9,564 bases of DNA. Source: an uncultured Corynebacterium sp. Its GTDB lineage: Bacteria > Actinomycetota > Actinomycetes > Mycobacteriales > Mycobacteriaceae. Shown here piece by piece: positions 1 to 5,390 of the stretch (position 1 is its first letter; every line of letters starts with the position of its first letter). Position numbers and translations under genes: made by a program. Under the pieces are notes generated by a model that did not search any database, had not been told where the DNA came from, and worked only from the letters and a program-made list of their open reading frames with translations. The stretch is taken from NCBI RefSeq assembly GCF_946223165.1, contig NZ_CAMIBP010000054.1:1-9564 (forward strand). The letters run 5' to 3'.

Positions 1-16
1 CGCGCTGACTCGAATA

Positions 17-45
17 AAGTTACACACCCCAACCACACAACACAA
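17..45 (-). promoter_or_regulatory. candidate promoter facing the left edge
   Basis: Read on the minus strand, TTGTGT (40-45) and TAACTT (17-22) are separated by exactly 17 bases, which fits an actinobacterial -35/-10 pair with a TANNNT -10 box. It would drive a gene lying beyond the left edge of the window. The -35 is a poor match and the region is GT-rich, so chance is a real possibility. I see no convincing terminator hairpin in bases 1-67 for the operon that ends at 68. Confidence 0.25.
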
Positions 46-67
46 ATCCCCAGCACAGAGATAGTTT

Positions 68-1081
68 TTACGCGCGGGAGGAAAGGCCAAACCAGGTGTC
101 GAAAGTTGGCTTCGACGGGTCCACTCGGCGGGCCTGCCACACGTGGACTGGAATCCAGACGCCATAGACAGCAATGCCGATAGCCAACAAGAGGTGTGAA
201 CGGTCTGTGGCCATTGCCCAAATGATTGCTGGGATCGCAACAACATAGAAGCAGAGTGTCACCAGGAATGTTGAGTCTTTCCAGTTCGCCAGGGAGGGCG
301 TGACCAGGAGCGGGACGATAAGCAGCGCCAAACCAGCGATTTCGGGGAACCAGCTGCCGGTCGCAACGCGGACTATCACCACGGATAGCGCGGCGAGGAG
401 CAACCAGACCATGCTCAGTCCAACTATGAGTCGCGCCCAGCGGGAACGCGTTCCACCATAGGTCAGGTGCGCGCGCAGAGTGTCACCGTGGATGCCGTTA
501 ATGAGCGCCATTCCAAAAAGAAAAGAGACCGTGCCAATGAGGCTGGTGACCTCGCCGAAGTCCATCCAACGAGTCACCATCCACGTTGCGGCTACTGCCA
601 CCCAGGCCACTACGAAGAGAAGGAGCCAGGCTTTCACGAGGGGTCGCACGACCAGTTGCGCGACCGGGCTGGAGGGAAGTCGCCCGAAGGACGTGCGGCC
701 GTCGCTAAGCGCCAGCGCGCGCTCGGTAAACGGCTGCTCCGAGACAGAGAGCGGTTTCCACAGGCGGTAAGTCAGGGCCGCGCAGGGCAGGACGTAGACC
801 AAGGGCTCGCGCACCCACCACCACGTGGCGGCGGTGAGCAGGCCAAAGTAGACGGCTAGTACACGGGAATGCTCGGTACGCAGGCTCATTGGCAGGTTGA
901 GCGCGCGATAGTGCACGGGGTCAGCAATTCCTGCGGGATGAAGAATGGCGGACAGCGACATGAGTGCAAGCAGAATCATCCACCCCACACTGCCGGGAGC
1001 CCTTTCGAAGCCCAGCCAGGCCAGGGCGATCGTCACTATCAGGGCCGGGGCCAGCTGGAGGAGACCAAAGAAGAGCTTCAT
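68..1081 (-). CDS. multi-pass membrane protein, putative ABC transporter permease subunit
   Basis: The 337-residue product is very hydrophobic. About eight to ten membrane segments can be picked out, at roughly residues 2-22, 32-50, 73-106, 150-170, 177-198, 215-240, 247-290 and 297-316. There is no signal peptide and no recognisable catalytic motif. Its ATG overlaps the stop codon of the upstream ABC ATPase by 4 bases (1078-1081). No strong ribosome binding site precedes it, so translation is probably coupled to the ATPase. The position, downstream of a YtrA-like regulator and an ATPase, points to the membrane half of an ABC transporter of the YtrBC or antibiotic/stress-response kind. It is last in the operon. 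The family assignment rests on context more than on sequence, and the substrate is unknown. Confidence 0.75.
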   Translation of the reverse strand: MKLFFGLLQLAPALIVTIALAWLGFERAPGSVGWMILLALMSLSAILHPAGIADPVHYRALNLPMSLRTEHSRVLAVYFGLLTAATWWWVREPLVYVLPCAALTYRLWKPLSVSEQPFTERALALSDGRTSFGRLPSSPVAQLVVRPLVKAWLLLFVVAWVAVAATWMVTRWMDFGEVTSLIGTVSFLFGMALINGIHGDTLRAHLTYGGTRSRWARLIVGLSMVWLLLAALSVVIVRVATGSWFPEIAGLALLIVPLLVTPSLANWKDSTFLVTLCFYVVAIPAIIWAMATDRSHLLLAIGIAVYGVWIPVHVWQARRVDPSKPTFDTWFGLSSRA

Positions 1082-1911
1082 CGCGCACCACCCAGGGCCG
1101 TCACGGCAGTCTCGAGCGATACTTCCGATGCCCGCAGCCCCAGGTCCTCGGCCACGGCGAAGGCTTGCTCGGGGTTAGCGTCGCGGGCATCGACCAGGGC
1201 CTTGTCACCCAGGGACGCCGAGGTGCGGGTGAGGACGGGGAGGGAGAGGCGATCGAGGGCGGCATCGACAAGCGCGGGAGCACCGGCGAGCTCGATGATG
1301 GACTCGGTGAGATCAGAGATGGCGCCGGACAAGGGGGAACGGCCAAGCAGCAGCACGGTGTCGAGGTAACCGGCCACCTCGTCGAGGTGGTGCGTGGACA
1401 GGACGACGGTGCGGCCGTGCTCCTCGCGCAGGACGTCGAAGAAGACCTGGCGGCGTTGGACGTCGAGGCCGAGGTAGGGCTCATCGAGGAGAACGAGCTC
1501 GCAGCCGGAGGCGATGGCCATGATGACACCGGCGGCGGACTTTTGACCGCGGGAGAGCGAGGAGTAGTTGGTCAGGGGCAGCTCGAAGCGGGAGACGAGC
1601 TCATCGCAGCGGGCCTGGTCCCACGTGGCCCAGCGGGCGCGGCCGAGGGAGAAGAGCTTCTTCATGTTCCAGCCGTCGGGCAGCGGGTTGTCGATGCCCA
1701 TAAGGATCGTGCGGTCCATGACGTAGCGCAAGTCAAAAGGCGCGTGGCCGAAGACGGTCAGGCCACTGGAGGGGTGCTGGCCGGCAATCATGCGCAGCAG
1801 CGTCGTCTTGCCCACGCCGTTGGCCCCCACGAGGCCGTGGGTGAGGCCGCGCTCCAGCGTGAAGTCGAGCGGCGGGGTGTGGAGCATCTCCAGGTGGGTG
1901 GCGGTGATCAT
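1078..1911 (-). CDS. ABC transporter ATP-binding protein
   Basis: The 277-residue cytoplasmic ATPase carries the usual nucleotide-binding motifs in order: Walker A GANGVGKTT (29-37), signature LSRGQ (119-123), Walker B LVLLDEP (139-145), D-loop GLD (148-150) and the switch histidine in STHH (172-175). Between Walker A and the signature no clear Q-loop glutamine is seen; the stretch near residues 71-76 reads MGIDNP. A C-terminal extension of about 80 residues follows the ATPase core. Its ATG overlaps the GntR stop codon by 4 bases (1908-1911), with GAGG about 9 bases upstream inside gntR. It should dimerise and power the membrane protein encoded next. It resembles YtrB-type ATPases by context; export, import or stress sensing cannot be told apart from sequence. 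Confidence 0.93.
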   Translation of the reverse strand: MITATHLEMLHTPPLDFTLERGLTHGLVGANGVGKTTLLRMIAGQHPSSGLTVFGHAPFDLRYVMDRTILMGIDNPLPDGWNMKKLFSLGRARWATWDQARCDELVSRFELPLTNYSSLSRGQKSAAGVIMAIASGCELVLLDEPYLGLDVQRRQVFFDVLREEHGRTVVLSTHHLDEVAGYLDTVLLLGRSPLSGAISDLTESIIELAGAPALVDAALDRLSLPVLTRTSASLGDKALVDARDANPEQAFAVAEDLGLRASEVSLETAVTALGGAR

Positions 1912-2282
1912 GAGTAGAGTCCTCGGCTTTCTGCGACGCGATGAACAAGTTCCAGCAGCTGCGCGGGCGTATACCCCAGGTGGGCGGCCTCATCGACGAG
2001 GGGTGCCACGTAGTCCGCGGCGAAGTCGTTGCGGCGACGAGCGCGAATGCTTTCCGTCGCACCTTCCGAGACAAACATGCCGATGCCGCGGCGCTTTTCC
2101 AGGATTCCGAGTTCGACGAGCAACGTGATTCCCTTTCGGGCCGTGGCGGGGTTGATGTTGTGGAAGTCCGCCAGTTCGTTCGTGGACGGGGCTTGGGCCC
2201 CCTCAGGGAGGGAGCCGTCGATGATGGCATCTTCGACCAGCGCAGCGATCTGCCGGAACAACGGCTGAGTGGAGTTGTCCAT
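1908..2282 (-). CDS. GntR-family transcriptional regulator, YtrA subfamily
   Basis: This is a short regulator of 124 residues from the start I chose. Residues about 6-75 form a GntR winged-helix DNA-binding domain (PLFRQIAALVEDAI, then APSTNELADFH, then ATARKGITLLVELGILEKRRG). Only about 45 helical residues follow, too few for a FadR- or HutC-type effector domain, which is typical of the dimeric YtrA subfamily. An in-frame ATG at 2286-2288 sits directly against the GAGG ribosome binding site (2289-2292). The ATG at 2280-2282 has a 6-base spacing and is preferred. It is first in an operon with an ABC ATPase and a membrane protein, and a perfect inverted repeat lies over its own promoter. Autorepression is therefore likely; the inducer is unknown. 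Confidence 0.92.
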   Translation of the reverse strand: MDNSTQPLFRQIAALVEDAIIDGSLPEGAQAPSTNELADFHNINPATARKGITLLVELGILEKRRGIGMFVSEGATESIRARRRNDFAADYVAPLVDEAAHLGYTPAQLLELVHRVAESRGLYS

Positions 2283-2297
2283 AGGCATCCTCGCTTA

Positions 2298-2321
2298 GGT
2301 TAGTTAGTTGTGTAACTAACC
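2298..2321 (-). promoter_or_regulatory. putative GntR/YtrA operator (perfect inverted repeat)
   Basis: GGTTAGTTA (2298-2306) and TAACTAACC (2313-2321) are perfect 9-bp inverted arms separated by 6 bases. The repeat overlaps the last three bases of the -10 box and covers the predicted start of transcription of the GntR operon. A repressor bound here would block RNA polymerase. That the adjacent regulator is the one that binds it is inference from position and symmetry. Confidence 0.75.
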
Positions 2322-2347
2322 ATAAAGGCGAGCCGGAAGTTCGTCAA
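2319..2347 (-). promoter_or_regulatory. promoter of the GntR-ABC operon
   Basis: On the minus strand, TTGACG (2342-2347) is a five-of-six match to the -35 consensus. It is followed by a 17-base spacer and TATGGT (2319-2324), a TANNNT -10 box. Transcription should start near 2312, inside the inverted repeat, giving a leader of about 30 bases with GAGG at 2289-2292 in front of the GntR start codon. Confidence 0.75.
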
Positions 2348-2421
2348 GGGTTCTCGAGTTTTCGGGCGTTTTGGGGCACACTGGGAGGGGAAATCTAGTT
2401 AGTAATTTTTAGGAATCACCC

Positions 2422-3621
2422 ATGCTCGAACGCACACTCGTCTTTGTCGACACCTCATATCTATTAGCAAGCTTTTATAACGCCTGGGAAACAGGAGCCC
2501 GTGCCCAGCTCGAAATCGACCTCCCCGAGGTGGTCAACAACCTGGGCTCCATGATCGAAAACCAACTGGGACAGAAGATTCAGCGCCAGTACTGGTACGA
2601 CGGCATCCCCGACACCGGCCCGCACCGCTACCAGCGAGCCCTGCGCACCTGCGACGGCGTCCAGCTACGCACCGGACAGCTCATCGAATGGGGCGACCGC
2701 CGCACCCAAAAAGGCGTGGACACCCGCCTCGTCGCGGACATGATCGTTTCCGCACTCAAAGGCCAAGTCACCGACTTCGTGCTCGTCTCCGGCGACGCCG
2801 ACATGATCCCGGGCGTCGAAGAAGCCGTCCTCAGCGGCGTGCGCGTCCACCTCTACGGCTTCGGCTGGGACTCCATGTCCTCCGCCCTGCGCCACGCCTG
2901 CGACACCACCACCATCCTCGATCCGCGCGAGGACTTCGCCGACGCCATGGAGATTCAGGTCCTCGAGGGCCCGCTCCCGCCCGTCATCCGCGAGCCCCGC
3001 GACGAGGAGCCCGAGCTTGCCGATGCCGCCCTCCCCGAGCGCGACGTCTGCGGCGAGCCCTCCGAGGTCGAGGCCGCTTTCTCCTCCACGCCGCACCTCA
3101 CACCGGGTCCACGCCCTGCGGCGCCGGCTGCCAGCGCTGCCGATGCCGCCGGTACTGCCGATGCCGCCCCGCAAGCAGCACCCGAGCCCGCGGACAGAGC
3201 TCTCACCACGGACGCCGCAGACGTCACAGACGCCACAGATGCCGACGCATCCGCTTCACATGGCCAGAACGCGGCCAAGCCGGGCCCACCCAAGCCGTCC
3301 ATGATGGCCCCGCGCCGCAAGCTGCGGTCGCGCTACGTACCGCTGCCCGAAGAGGTCTGGACGTCCGCCGGGTTCCAGACGCCTTTCGACGTCGGACAGC
3401 AGTACGCCTCGTGGTGGTTCGACAACGCCGCGTCGGCAGATCAGCGCGACTCCGCCCACCTTCTCTCCGGCGGCGGGCTACCCCCAGAGATCGACCGCCC
3501 GCTCCTACAATTCGCCTGCGAGACGCTGCACGAATACACGCTCTCAGAGACCCAACGCGTCAACCTGCGCGATGGATTCCATTCCGGCATCCGCGGCGTA
3601 CTCATTAATCGCCAGCAGTAG
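2422..3621 (+). CDS. NYN/PIN-like domain protein, putative RNase, with unassigned C-terminal domain
   Basis: The 399-residue protein has three parts. Residues 5-168 form an NYN (LabA/DUF88, PIN-fold) domain. It starts with TLVFVDTSYL (Asp10) and has a conserved-looking GVDTRLVADM (Asp100) and VSGDADMIPG (Asp125, Asp127). These acidic residues are placed as in metal-dependent NYN nucleases, so RNA cleavage is the likely activity. Residues 170-300 form a low-complexity linker rich in Ala, Asp, Glu and Pro. Residues 300-399 make a separate folded-looking domain (RSRYVPLPEEVW, then a tryptophan pair at 331-332) that I cannot assign. AGGA lies 7 bases before the ATG. The gene stands alone, diverging from the GntR operon, with its own terminator. 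The RNA target is unknown, and nuclease activity is family inference. Confidence 0.88.
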   Translation: MLERTLVFVDTSYLLASFYNAWETGARAQLEIDLPEVVNNLGSMIENQLGQKIQRQYWYDGIPDTGPHRYQRALRTCDGVQLRTGQLIEWGDRRTQKGVDTRLVADMIVSALKGQVTDFVLVSGDADMIPGVEEAVLSGVRVHLYGFGWDSMSSALRHACDTTTILDPREDFADAMEIQVLEGPLPPVIREPRDEEPELADAALPERDVCGEPSEVEAAFSSTPHLTPGPRPAAPAASAADAAGTADAAPQAAPEPADRALTTDAADVTDATDADASASHGQNAAKPGPPKPSMMAPRRKLRSRYVPLPEEVWTSAGFQTPFDVGQQYASWWFDNAASADQRDSAHLLSGGGLPPEIDRPLLQFACETLHEYTLSETQRVNLRDGFHSGIRGVLINRQQ

Positions 3622-3648
3622 TCGCGCGCTACCTACGCGCCACTGCAC

Positions 3649-3688
3649 AGCGGGCCCAGGGATTCTATCCCTGGGCCCGCTAGGTTTT
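3649..3688 (+). terminator. intrinsic terminator after the NYN gene
   Basis: A perfect 15-bp stem (AGCGGGCCCAGGGAT at 3649-3663, its complement at 3667-3681) with a 3-base loop is followed by TTTT at 3685-3688. It begins 27 bases after the NYN stop codon. The same hairpin also lies 46 bases beyond the stop of the converging pspA-like gene, but without a T run in that direction, so it may serve both genes unequally. A second small inverted repeat (GTCTC/GAGAC, 3693-3705) lies next to it. Confidence 0.8.
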
Positions 3689-3726
3689 GGAAGTCTCGGC
3701 GAGACCGAGTGCTGGCTACGCGGTGA

Positions 3727-4569
3727 TTACTCGGACTTTGCCGCGTCCTCGGCGCCGTCGGCTGCAGCCTTGTCGGTAGCTTCGGTGACCTCGTCAGCCT
3801 GCGGCACGTCTGCGGCGTCAGCAGATTTAGATGTCTCGAGCGCCTTCTGCTTGTTCATCTCCGCGCGAATCTCATCGAGACGCGAGGACGCGCGCATATC
3901 CGTCGCACTCGCGGAAAGCTCCTGAATGTGGGCCGCGCCGGTGCCCTGCAGCAGCTCCTGGGCACCGAGAGCGTCGGTGTAACGCTTCTCAATCTTGGCG
4001 CGCACCGAGTCCAGTGTCGGAGTGCCATCATCGGGACGCAGCGCATTCATCGAATCCAACGTCGCCGCCGTCTCCTCCTGCATCTTGGCTTGATCCGCCT
4101 GAGCAAGGAGCTGGTCCACCTGAGCGAGCTGCTCGCGCAGGCGCTCCTCGGACTGCTGCTGCTGCACCTTGGCCTGCTCCGCCGCCTGGCTGGCGGCCTG
4201 GTACTGCGTCTTCAGCCCCTCGAGCTCCTGCTCTGCGGCAACGAGCTGTGCGGCGATGACCTCCGCAGCCTGGTTGTACTCGGACGCCTTCTGGGTGTCG
4301 CCGGACGCCGTGGCGGCATCGGCAGCCTGAAGCGCGTTCTGGGTCTGCGACTGGTACTGCTTGACGGACTCAACGAGGCGGTTCATCTGCATCTCGAGGC
4401 GCGACTTATTGCCGATGATCTCCGTCGCGTGCTTGGTGATGTCAGCGTGCTGCTTCTTCGCACCTTCGACCGCCTGCTGGATCTGAACCTTGGGATCCGC
4501 GTTTTCGTCAATCTTCTGGTCGAAGGAAGCCATGAGGTACTTCCAGCCCTTGCCAATCGGATTAGCCAT
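3727..4569 (-). CDS. PspA/IM30-family coiled-coil protein
   Basis: The product has 280 residues from the start chosen here. A longer reading from 4617 exists, but AAGGAG lies 7 bases before the ATG at 4567-4569, and the family-like amphipathic N-terminus begins there (NPIGKGWKYLMASFDQKIDE). Residues about 25-165 are a long Gln/Ala/Glu-rich heptad-like coiled coil, and 185-240 form a further helical stretch. The tail (about 245-280) is rich in Ala, Asp, Glu and Lys and looks disordered. PspA/Vipp1 proteins assemble on the inner face of the membrane and protect it under stress; that role is family knowledge. No PspB/PspC or PspF partner is nearby. It lies 89 bases downstream of thioredoxin but beyond a terminator, so how it is transcribed is unclear. 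Confidence 0.85.
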   Translation of the reverse strand: MANPIGKGWKYLMASFDQKIDENADPKVQIQQAVEGAKKQHADITKHATEIIGNKSRLEMQMNRLVESVKQYQSQTQNALQAADAATASGDTQKASEYNQAAEVIAAQLVAAEQELEGLKTQYQAASQAAEQAKVQQQQSEERLREQLAQVDQLLAQADQAKMQEETAATLDSMNALRPDDGTPTLDSVRAKIEKRYTDALGAQELLQGTGAAHIQELSASATDMRASSRLDEIRAEMNKQKALETSKSADAADVPQADEVTEATDKAAADGAEDAAKSE

Positions 4570-4592
4570 GTTCAGTCTCCTTAAGGGGGTAG

Positions 4593-4632
4593 AAAAAAGG
4601 CGCTTTCTCACGAGCATACGTGGGAAAGCGCC
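4593..4632 (-). terminator. intrinsic terminator after thioredoxin
   Basis: On the minus strand a 14-bp stem (arms 4619-4632 and 4599-4612, one G-T wobble) with a 6-base loop is followed immediately by TTTTTT (4593-4598). It starts 26 bases after the thioredoxin stop and ends only 23 bases before the start codon of the pspA-like gene. Confidence 0.88.
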
Positions 4633-4658
4633 CCCATGCGGGCCGGGCGGCGGAAAGG

Positions 4659-5021
4659 TTACTGCTGACGCTCGGCGTACTGCTTGCGTACCTCGTCCAT
4701 ATCCAGCGCCTTGACCTGCTGAATCAGATCCTCGAGGGCAGCCGGCGGCAGGGCGCCTGCCTGGCGGAAGACCGGGACGCCATCGCGGAATACAAACAGG
4801 GTGGGGATGGACTGGATCTGCAGGTTGGCAGCCAGCTCCTGGTTGGCTTCGGTGTCGAGCTTCGCGAAGGTCACGTCAGCGTGATCCTCGGAGGCCTTGT
4901 CGTACACCGGGGCGAAGCGCTTGCACGGGCCGCACCAGTCGGCCCACGCATCGACGAGCACGATGCCGTCGGCGGAAACGGTGGATTCGAAATCCTTCTG
5001 GGTGATGTCAACGGTTGCCAT
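4659..5021 (-). CDS. trxA: thioredoxin
   Basis: The 120-residue protein has the classic thioredoxin fold signature. WCGPC sits at 29-33 (active-site Cys30 and Cys33), preceded by VLVDAWADWC. The cis-proline is in SIPTLFVF (Pro73), and a conserved FAKLDTEAN lies at 52-60. It reduces disulfides in cytoplasmic proteins, with electrons from thioredoxin reductase, which is not encoded here. The open frame runs on upstream to 5276, across copZ in antisense. The start at 5021 fits the family N-terminus and has GGAG 9 bases upstream, so the longer form is rejected. A tail of about 12 residues beyond the usual end (DMDEVRKQYAERQQ) is charged. It is transcribed divergently from the copper genes, with a SigH-like promoter candidate in front. 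The symbol is generic, since actinobacteria often carry several thioredoxins. Confidence 0.95.
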   Translation of the reverse strand: MATVDITQKDFESTVSADGIVLVDAWADWCGPCKRFAPVYDKASEDHADVTFAKLDTEANQELAANLQIQSIPTLFVFRDGVPVFRQAGALPPAALEDLIQQVKALDMDEVRKQYAERQQ

Positions 5022-5054
5022 CTGTATCTGCTCCTTGAAGTTGAGGTCTTTCCT

Positions 5055-5084
5055 ATCAACCGTACATACTCGCGCGTTATTCCC
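5055..5084 (-). promoter_or_regulatory. SigH-type promoter candidate for thioredoxin
   Basis: On the minus strand, GGGAATA (5078-5084) and GTTGAT (5055-5060) are spaced by 17 bases. This fits the GGAAYA-N16-20-GTT pattern described for SigH (oxidative and thiol stress) in mycobacteria and corynebacteria, whose regulon includes thioredoxin genes. Transcription would start near 5045-5050, leaving a leader of about 25-30 bases that contains the GGAG at 5031-5034. The assignment rests on pattern matching only. Confidence 0.6.
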
Positions 5085-5104
5085 AATCAATTTTATCCGG
5101 ACTC

Positions 5105-5133
5105 TTGCGCTATACCCTAGGGGGGTATACCGT
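5105..5133 (+). promoter_or_regulatory. copZA promoter
   Basis: TTGCGC (5105-5110), a 17-base spacer and TACCGT (5128-5133, TANNNT) form a plausible promoter, with transcription starting near 5140. The CsoR-like operator fills the spacer between the two boxes, as expected for a repressed copper-inducible promoter. AAGGAG at 5157-5162 is the ribosome binding site, 6 bases before copZ. Confidence 0.55.
5111..5129 (+). promoter_or_regulatory. CsoR-type copper operator
   Basis: TATACCC (5111-5117) and GGGTATA (5123-5129) are perfect 7-bp inverted arms around TAGGG. This closely fits the TAnACCC/GGGTnTA-type sites bound by the Cu(I)-sensing repressor CsoR ahead of copper-export genes in actinobacteria and firmicutes. 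Its place directly in front of copZ-copA supports the reading. The csoR gene is not in the window. Confidence 0.8.
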
Positions 5134-5168
5134 GGGGTCCGTAAGACACTCACGACAAGGAGAAACCA

Positions 5169-5366
5169 ATGCTCAAGAACTACACCGTTACCGGAATGAC
5201 CTGCGGCCACTGCGAGATGTCCGTCAAGGAAGAGGTCGGCGAGATCCCCGGCGTCGCCGCAGTCACCGCAGACCACACCACCGGCGCCGTCACCGTTGAC
5301 GGCGAGGGTTTTACCGACGAACAGGTCGCAGCCGCCATCGCCGAGGCCGGCTACCAGCTGGCCTAA
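5169..5366 (+). CDS. copZ: copper chaperone, heavy-metal-associated domain protein (CopZ)
   Basis: The 65-residue protein is a single heavy-metal-associated ferredoxin-like domain. The Cu(I)-binding loop is GMTCGHC (9-15), with Cys12 and Cys15. The remainder fits the family pattern of a helix (MSVKEEVGEIPGV), a strand ending in GAVTVDGE, and a second helix ending in AIAEAGYQLA. It would bind Cu(I) in the cytoplasm and deliver it to the CopA encoded 24 bases downstream, and perhaps also exchange copper with CsoR. AAGGAG precedes the ATG by 6 bases. Transcription should be controlled by the CsoR-like operator upstream. Length and motif are normal for the family. Confidence 0.95.
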   Translation: MLKNYTVTGMTCGHCEMSVKEEVGEIPGVAAVTADHTTGAVTVDGEGFTDEQVAAAIAEAGYQLA

Positions 5367-5390
5367 CTTTTCGCACTAGGGACAACCGTC

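Noticed and set aside
964..1917. 317-residue plus-strand open frame across the ABC ATPase
   Set aside because: Antisense shadow of the ATPase gene, with low-complexity Gly/Glu composition and no motif.
3121..3260. Possible tandem repeat in the NYN linker (GCCGATGCCGCC-like units)
   Set aside because: The units are irregular and reflect Ala/Asp-rich coding sequence; the similar stretch in copA near 6860 is the same codon-level coincidence.
2688..3608. 306-residue Arg-rich frame inside the NYN gene
   Set aside because: Frame-shifted shadow; the NYN frame has the conserved acidic motifs.
4570..4617. Longer pspA-like start at 4617
   Set aside because: The extra 16 residues are encoded by the terminator hairpin and T run. 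AAGGAG sits in front of the ATG at 4569, where the family-like sequence begins.
5022..5276. Upstream extension of the thioredoxin frame to 5276
   Set aside because: It would run antisense through copZ and the copper operator. The family N-terminus and a ribosome binding site both point to the start at 5021.
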